Shown: positions 5,683 to 8,751 of the stretch, piece after piece
Layout: each line of letters begins with the position of its first letter
Position numbering within the stretch: the first letter of the stretch is position 1
Assembly: GCA_003022255.1 (NCBI GenBank)
Contig: PXPA01000032.1
Span: 1 to 8,751, forward strand
Direction of reading: 5' to 3'
From: Parcubacteria group bacterium SW_6_46_9
GTDB taxonomy: Bacteria > Patescibacteriota > Minisyncoccia > Phycocordibacterales > SW-6-46-9
DNA length: 8,751 nucleotides
The notes under the pieces: generated by a model
The model's input: the letters and a program-made list of their open reading frames with translations, nothing else
Database searches by the model: none
Told to the model about the DNA's origin: nothing
Made by a program: the position numbers and the translations under genes

Positions 5683-6285
5683 TTAACTAACATGATCCTG
5701 TAAAACCACAAAGTCTTCTTTTAAGGTGTCGCGTTGAGAACCATCGTACAAACCCACTGCCGGATGAAAAAGCGGGATAAATGTAATTTCTTTGTCGTCT
5801 TCTTCAATGGTGAACACATCACCGTGCACCTGACTGATTGTACCGCCACAATCAATTCCAAACTCATCCTCAACAAACTCCATCCCAAACCGTCCAAGTG
5901 TGGCAATTACGTCCGGTTCAATTATACGTATCTGTCGCCGTAAGAATGGAACATAAACATCTATCTCTTTTTGCTTTGGATCGCGATTATCTGGCGGACG
6001 ATCCTTAAGAACGTTGGTGATGTAAACGCTGTCACGATCTAAGTCAATGTGAGACAGTAGTTTATTGAGTAAATTACCAGCAGCACCACAAAACGGCCGA
6101 CCGGTTTCCGCCTCGGTTTTTCCCGGCGCTTCGCCGATGAACATAATATCGGCATCGTGATTACCTTCGCCAATCACCGGTAAATACCCGTTCTCCTGGC
6201 GGTACTCATAAAGCGGCGACTCGGTAAGATCCACCACGTCGTCTTTGACCTTTCGCATTTGTTCTGTTTTGTCTTCGGTTGACAT
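5683..6285 (-). CDS. family 4 uracil-DNA glycosylase lacking the Fe-S cysteines
   Basis: It removes uracil from DNA as the first step of base excision repair. The 200-residue frame (ATG 6285, TAA at 5685-5683) has the usual length and motifs of a family 4 enzyme: GEAPGKTEAETGRPFCGAAG at residues 51-70 (motif A, uracil pocket and water activation), TNVLKDRPPDNRDP at 90-103, and HPAV at 174-177 (motif B, DNA minor-groove loop). In typical members four cysteines hold a [4Fe-4S] cluster: CxxCPL near the N-terminus, KCRPP, and a Cys before PFL. Here these positions read L20 and S23 (DLTESPL), D95 (KDRPP) and Y111 (EIDVYVPFL), so all four are lost in an otherwise well-kept protein. Two unrelated cysteines remain, C66 and C146. 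The gene is first in an operon with the M16 peptidase and has a strong -10 box ending 9 nt before the ATG. The family assignment is firm; activity without the cluster is inference. Confidence 0.92.
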   Translation of the reverse strand: MSTEDKTEQMRKVKDDVVDLTESPLYEYRQENGYLPVIGEGNHDADIMFIGEAPGKTEAETGRPFCGAAGNLLNKLLSHIDLDRDSVYITNVLKDRPPDNRDPKQKEIDVYVPFLRRQIRIIEPDVIATLGRFGMEFVEDEFGIDCGGTISQVHGDVFTIEEDDKEITFIPLFHPAVGLYDGSQRDTLKEDFVVLQDHVS

Positions 6286-6294
6286 TTGTATTTA

Positions 6295-6323
6295 ATTATA
6301 TAGTATCAAATTGCATCTGTCCT
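6295..6323 (-). promoter_or_regulatory. leaderless promoter of the glycosylase-peptidase operon
   Basis: On the minus strand a perfect TATAAT (6300-6295) is preceded after 17 nt by AGGACA (6323-6318; 4 of 6). Only 9 nt separate the -10 box from the ATG, so transcription should start about 2-3 nt before the start codon. There is no room for a ribosome binding site. Confidence 0.65.
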
Positions 6324-6344
6324 TTTCACATCATTAAGAATGTT

Positions 6345-6518
6345 ATGGATAACTGGTTAGAACGATTTGCTGACACATTAGAGTGGCTGATTCTTTACGT
6401 CGGCAATACTACCAAGAGGATGAAGGATGATCTAAGCGATTTTATGTACTAAGCTCTGGGCATAGTCATAGCGACTGCTATTTTGGTTTTGCTTGCTATC
6501 TGGATCCGGAAAAATTAG
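6345..6518 (+). pseudogene. small single-pass membrane protein with in-frame TAA
   Basis: From ATG 6345 a 35-residue segment (MDNWLERFADTLEWLILYVG..., then a charged KRMKDDLSDFMY) reaches TAA at 6450-6452. The same frame continues at once with 21 codons that read as a perfect membrane helix (ALGIVIATAILVLL at 6453-6494) ending in IWIRKN and TAG at 6516-6518. The two parts together make a plausible 57-residue protein: an amphipathic N-terminal helix, a charged linker, one transmembrane helix and a basic end. I do not recognise it. It is followed 35 nt later by a strong plus-strand terminator, which supports a real plus-strand transcription unit. An overlapping ATG at 6340 is in another frame and stops after six codons. 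A nonsense mutation, a base-call error, or two separate peptides are all possible. Confidence 0.42.
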
Positions 6519-6553
6519 TTAACACCGTAACTCGTCTATTCCACGACAGCTCT

Positions 6554-6595
6554 ACCGGCGACTAACCTCGCTTGTTAGTTGCCGGTTTCTTATTT
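6554..6595 (+). terminator. rho-independent terminator, plus strand
   Basis: A 13-bp stem (6554-6566 with 6574-6586, starting ACCGGCG and ending GCCGGT, with one G-U pair) and a 7-nt loop are followed by TTTCTTATTT. It can end transcription from the small ORF at 6345 and insulates the pilin gene downstream. There is no matching tract on the other side, so it works on the plus strand only. Confidence 0.8.
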
Positions 6596-6605
6596 GAGCC
6601 AGCTC

Positions 6606-6665
6606 CACACCAAAGAACTTAAAGTTTAATTTCGCCAGAAGTACCAAAACGAAAAATTTGGTGTG
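6606..6665. repeat. inverted repeat upstream of the pilin promoter
   Basis: CACACCAAA (6606-6614) and TTTGGTGTG (6657-6665) are perfect inverted repeats enclosing 42 nt, inside which AATTTCG and CGAAA can also pair. The right arm overlaps the left arm of the palindrome at 6662-6684 by 4 nt, so both structures cannot form fully at once. Confidence 0.4.
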
Positions 6666-6684
6666 CAACACTAAGTGTTGCACA
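6662..6684. promoter_or_regulatory. perfect palindrome, possible operator of the pilin gene
   Basis: Two 11-bp arms (TGTGCAACACT and its exact complement) flank a single central A at 6673. It has no U-tract and covers the candidate -35 box of the pilin promoter (TTGCAC, 6678-6683). That position fits a binding site for a dimeric regulator, but a hairpin role cannot be excluded. Confidence 0.5.
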
Positions 6685-6713
6685 GTTTACAATGATTTCT
6701 TATGATATCATAA
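6678..6713 (+). promoter_or_regulatory. candidate pilin promoter and second palindrome
   Basis: TATGAT (6701-6706; 5 of 6) lies 17 nt after TTGCAC (6678-6683, a poor -35) and 11 nt before the ATG at 6718. The -10 box is inside a perfect 14-bp palindrome, TTATGATATCATAA (6700-6713). Used as a promoter it would give a leader of about 5 nt and mark 6718 as the start of the pilin gene. Confidence 0.4.
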
Positions 6714-6767
6714 AACCATGAAAAACATGGATTCGCACAACGACGCTGATATCAAGCACCCAAGTAT

Positions 6768-7331
6768 TTGTGTAGGCACGGTGCTCAGTGCGGAGAGAGA
6801 GAGAGAGAGAGCGATTCTGATGATCTCCCACATGCACGCGTATGGAAGGCGGGGTTCACGCTGATTGAACTTCTTGTGGTGATTGCAATTATCAGTTTAC
6901 TTAGCTCTGTTGTCCTTGCTTCTCTTTCCGGCGCCCGAGAGTCGGCACGCGACACGCGGCGTCTGCAGGATATGCGCCAGGTCAGACAGGCCCTGGAAAT
7001 GTATTACAACGACAATGGTCAGTACCCCTCAACTGGCGGAACAAATAACTGGCGCGGTACGGAAACAAGTAATTCTTCGGTAAACTGTTATGGCAACCAT
7101 GGTGATAATGCCATACCCGGCCTTGCGCCTGATTACATGCAAACAGTTCCCAAAGATCCAAATCCTAAAACCAATAACTGCTATTTGTATACTTCAAACG
7201 GAACCGACTATAAGTTCTTAATCCACAAGACTATGGAAGCATGCCAGTGCGGCGACTGTCCCAAGCAGGATCCTGTAAGAGACACTTACTGTGCAAGTTC
7301 GATTTACACGCCGGATGCGAAAAACTGGTAG
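6768..7331 (+). CDS. type IV prepilin-like protein (pseudopilin)
   Basis: The frame holds a textbook prepilin signal: KAG|FTLIELLVVIAI, cleavage after G29 (counted from TTG 6768), conserved Glu at mature position 5 (E34), then a hydrophobic helix to about residue 50 and a charged helix with RRLQDMRQVRQALEMYYNDNGQYPS, typical of pseudopilins of the G/H type. The C-terminal part is rich in Asn, Gly and Thr and has six cysteines (SVNCYG, NNCYLY, ACQCGDC, TYC) that could form disulfides outside the cell. Stop TAG at 7329-7331. The start is a problem: no ATG exists in this frame before the signal, and TTG 6768 is the only usual start. An ATG at 6718, just after a promoter-like site, runs in another frame into a (GA)9 tract and would join the pilin frame with eight units. 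An ATG at 6842 would give MEGGFTLIE if GGGG (6851-6854) were GGG. Role inferred: subunit of a type IV pilus or DNA-uptake machine. Confidence 0.88.
   Translation: MCRHGAQCGERERESDSDDLPHARVWKAGFTLIELLVVIAIISLLSSVVLASLSGARESARDTRRLQDMRQVRQALEMYYNDNGQYPSTGGTNNWRGTETSNSSVNCYGNHGDNAIPGLAPDYMQTVPKDPNPKTNNCYLYTSNGTDYKFLIHKTMEACQCGDCPKQDPVRDTYCASSIYTPDAKNW
6793..6811. repeat. (GA)9 simple-sequence repeat at the pilin 5' end
   Basis: Nine GA units followed by G lie 25 nt after the TTG at 6768 and 75 nt after the ATG at 6718. The length decides whether ATG 6718 is in frame with the pilin: nine units are out of frame, and eight (or five, or eleven) are in frame. Dinucleotide tracts of this kind are known contingency loci in other bacteria. 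Confidence 0.8.
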
Positions 7332-7370
7332 TTACCAGCACTTCCTTAGCAAAACCGGTTTAGATTACTT

Positions 7371-7515
7371 GACTCGGACATGTTCTAATCAAGTGAGCAC
7401 CCCGCTTCTGAAGTGACTCCGCAACGAAAATGCATGGACTATGATTTTCGTGAGGACTGAGCGAGAATCACGCCGGGATTCGAGCGTGCGCTTCAGAAGC
7501 GCGGGTGCGAACGCT
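7371..7515 (+). ncRNA. candidate structured RNA, copy B of a two-copy family
   Basis: It has the same layout as copy A at 2444-2614, with different helix sequences. AGTG (7392-7395) pairs with CGCT (7512-7515) through one U-G pair. CACCC (7398-7402) pairs with GGGTG (7503-7507), C7403 with G7501 leaving C7502 bulged, and GCTTCTGAAG (7404-7413) with CTTCAGAAGC (7491-7500). CGCA (7420-7423) can pair with TGCG (7487-7490). The inner hairpins are ACGAAAAT/ATTTTCGT (7424-7431, 7444-7451) and GAATC/GATTC (7465-7469, 7477-7481) with loop ACGCCGG. Shared unpaired motifs are CTCCGCA, GAGGACTGA and GYGARCGCT; the 5' flank GACTC..GGACATGTT also matches copy A. It lies between the pilin stop and the tuf promoter, whose -35 box begins 3 nt after it. 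No U-tract follows. The family is unknown to me. Confidence 0.6.
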
Positions 7516-7517
7516 CC

Positions 7518-7546
7518 TTGACTATCACCCTTCTTTTCTTTACTAT
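7518..7546 (+). promoter_or_regulatory. sigma-70-type promoter upstream of tuf
   Basis: TTGACT (7518-7523; 5 of 6) and TACTAT (7541-7546; 4 of 6) are spaced by 17 nt. A start near 7553 would give a leader of about 155 nt before the tuf ATG, or a short independent RNA ending at the terminator-like hairpin at 7635-7663. Confidence 0.6.
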
Positions 7547-7634
7547 ATACCCTAGCTTCACAGTCGTATCTGCACACTGTGAGCCAATTTTGTGATACGC
7601 GTCTGGTAGGTAGTCGTCAACCCTTGTTCTCGCG

Positions 7635-7663
7635 CGTTGGCGCCTGCTCGACCGACGTTTTTT
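7635..7663 (+). terminator. terminator or attenuator in the tuf leader
   Basis: CGTTGG (7635-7640) pairs with CCGACG (7652-7657) with one U-G pair, extended by CG/CG around a bulged A7651. Six T follow (7658-7663), then ATT. It lies 45 nt before the tuf ATG and about 80 nt after the promoter. Upstream in the leader, CGTATC/GATACG (7565-7570, 7594-7599) and CACAGT/ACTGTG (7559-7564, 7576-7581) could form competing hairpins. Either it attenuates tuf, or it ends a small RNA and tuf has its own weak promoter further downstream. Confidence 0.5.
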
Positions 7664-7707
7664 ATTCGTTTTGTTATTCATTATTAAGTTACTAACAACT
7701 TTACACT

Positions 7708-8751
7708 ATGGCAGACGAAGCATTTGAACGAGATAAGCCGCACGTCAACGTTGGTACGATCGGCCACGTTGATCACGGTAAAACAACACTAACTGCCGCC
7801 ATGCTTCATTCCTTTGATGTTACGGGCGATGGGTACGGTGCGCAGCAAAAAGCGGTCGACCAAATTGACAAGGCGCCCGAAGAAAAGGACCGGGGTATCA
7901 CTATCGCGCTTTCACACGCTGAGTATGAGACACCAAACCGTCACTATGCTCACGTAGATGCGCCCGGCCACGCTGACTACATTAAGAACATGATTACCGG
8001 TGCCGCGCAGATGGACGGAGCAATTCTTGTCGTGGCAGCCAACGACGGCGCAATGCCCCAGACTCGCGAGCATATCCTGCTTGCTCGTCAGGTTGGCGTG
8101 CCGAAGTTGGTTGTGTTCTTGAATAAGACGGACATGGTTGATGACCCTGAGTTGGTTGATCTTGTTGAAGAAGAAGTCCGTGACCTACTTGATCAGTACG
8201 ATTACGACGGTGAAAACACACCAGTTCTTCGCGGTTCTGCCCTGGAAGCCGTTGAGGCCGAAGATCCGGACAATGAACACATGCAGTCGATTATTGAACT
8301 TGGCGAGGCACTTGATGAACATATCCCGCAGCCGGATCGGGACCAGGATCAGCCGTTCTTGATGCCGATTGAGGATATCTTCACGATTGAGGGTCGTGGT
8401 ACCGTCTCCACCGGCCGGATTGAACGCGGTGTTATTCAGGTTGGCGATGAGGCGGAGATAGTTGGTATGCAAGAAGAGGTTGAAGAGACGACAATCACCG
8501 GAATTGAGATGTTCAACAAACAGCTTGAGGAAGGCCAGGCTGGTGACAACGCCGGGCTACTTCTGCGTGGTATTAAAAAGGAGGATATCACTCGCGGTCA
8601 GGTAATTGCCGAACCGGGCTCGGTTACTCCGCACACAAACTTTGAGGCGGAAGTGTATGTGCTCTCAAAAGAAGAAGGTGGCCGGCATACGCCGTTCTTT
8701 AACGGGTACAAGCCGCAGTTCTACTTCCGCACCACCGACGTGACGGGCACG
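7708..8751 (+). CDS. tuf: translation elongation factor Tu, partial at the 3' end
   Basis: EF-Tu carries aminoacyl-tRNA to the ribosome and hydrolyses GTP. From ATG 7708, 348 codons are read without interruption to the window edge; about 45-50 residues (the end of domain 3) are missing. The G-domain motifs are intact: GHVDHGKT (19-26), switch I RGITI with T65, DxPGH with the catalytic H88, NKTD (139-142) and SAL (177-179). Domain 2 shows GRGTVSTGRIERG (229-241) and LLLRGIKKEDITRGQV; domain 3 shows GGRHTPFFNGYKPQFYFRTTDVTGT. Two places differ from common bacterial EF-Tu: DAPGH instead of DCPGH (A85, the cysteine known as C81 in E. coli) and ITIALSH instead of ITINTSH. The surface is strongly acidic. 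There is no Shine-Dalgarno sequence. The gene follows the pilin and not the usual fus-tuf order, so it may stand alone or start a ribosomal-protein operon beyond the window. Confidence 0.98.
   Translation, partial: MADEAFERDKPHVNVGTIGHVDHGKTTLTAAMLHSFDVTGDGYGAQQKAVDQIDKAPEEKDRGITIALSHAEYETPNRHYAHVDAPGHADYIKNMITGAAQMDGAILVVAANDGAMPQTREHILLARQVGVPKLVVFLNKTDMVDDPELVDLVEEEVRDLLDQYDYDGENTPVLRGSALEAVEAEDPDNEHMQSIIELGEALDEHIPQPDRDQDQPFLMPIEDIFTIEGRGTVSTGRIERGVIQVGDEAEIVGMQEEVEETTITGIEMFNKQLEEGQAGDNAGLLLRGIKKEDITRGQVIAEPGSVTPHTNFEAEVYVLSKEEGGRHTPFFNGYKPQFYFRTTDVTGT

Noticed and set aside
7389..7681. Two short minus-strand frames upstream of tuf
   Set aside because: They run through the structured RNA element and the tuf leader, have odd Arg-rich composition, and show no start signals.

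Overview
The window reads as a chromosomal segment of a Candidate Phyla Radiation (Patescibacteria, Parcubacteria-like) bacterium. This is an inference from gene content and style: an alanyl-tRNA synthetase that ends right after its editing domain, a family 4 uracil-DNA glycosylase, a small type IV (pseudo)pilin of the FTLIELLVVIAI type, a PilM/FtsA-like protein, almost no Shine-Dalgarno sequences, and long intergenic regions full of hairpins. TGA is used as a normal stop (1297-1299), which argues against the UGA-glycine code of Gracilibacteria/Absconditabacteria.

Layout. Left of about 6.3 kb everything is on the minus strand: a partial actin-like (PilM/FtsA-related) protein (1-1003), a hairpin-rich spacer with a clear terminator (1231-1264), an unrecognised multi-pass membrane protein (1297-2109), a 500-bp spacer, alaS (2613-4354), an M16 zinc peptidase (4479-5677) and a uracil-DNA glycosylase (5683-6285). 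The last two form an operon with a 5-bp gap, glycosylase first. Right of 6.3 kb the genes are on the plus strand: a tiny membrane-protein ORF interrupted by TAA (6345-6518) followed by a terminator, a prepilin-like gene (6768-7331) and the tuf gene for EF-Tu (7708 to the window end).

Main observations. (1) Two intergenic segments, 2444-2614 and 7371-7515, are divergent copies of one structured element. The helices are kept by compensatory changes while their sequences differ, and short unpaired motifs (CTCCGCA, GAGGACTGA, loop ACGCYGG, GYGARCGCT) are conserved. G-U pairs favour a plus-strand RNA. I do not recognise the family, and it is the best candidate here for something undescribed. (2) Several genes are broken: alaS and the M16 peptidase each carry a frameshift exactly where a conserved segment is missing, the pilin frame has no ATG unless a (GA)9 tract or a GGGG run changes length, and the small membrane ORF has an in-frame TAA. 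Either the assembly has local errors or these are real decay or switching events; tuf and the glycosylase are clean. (3) The glycosylase lacks all four cysteines that bind the iron-sulfur cluster in its family. (4) Three genes have a -10-like box ending exactly 9 nt before the ATG, suggesting leaderless mRNAs.

The housekeeping genes (translation: alaS, tuf; uracil repair; processing peptidase) do not form one pathway. The pilin and PilM-like genes both point to type IV pili but sit 6 kb apart on opposite strands.
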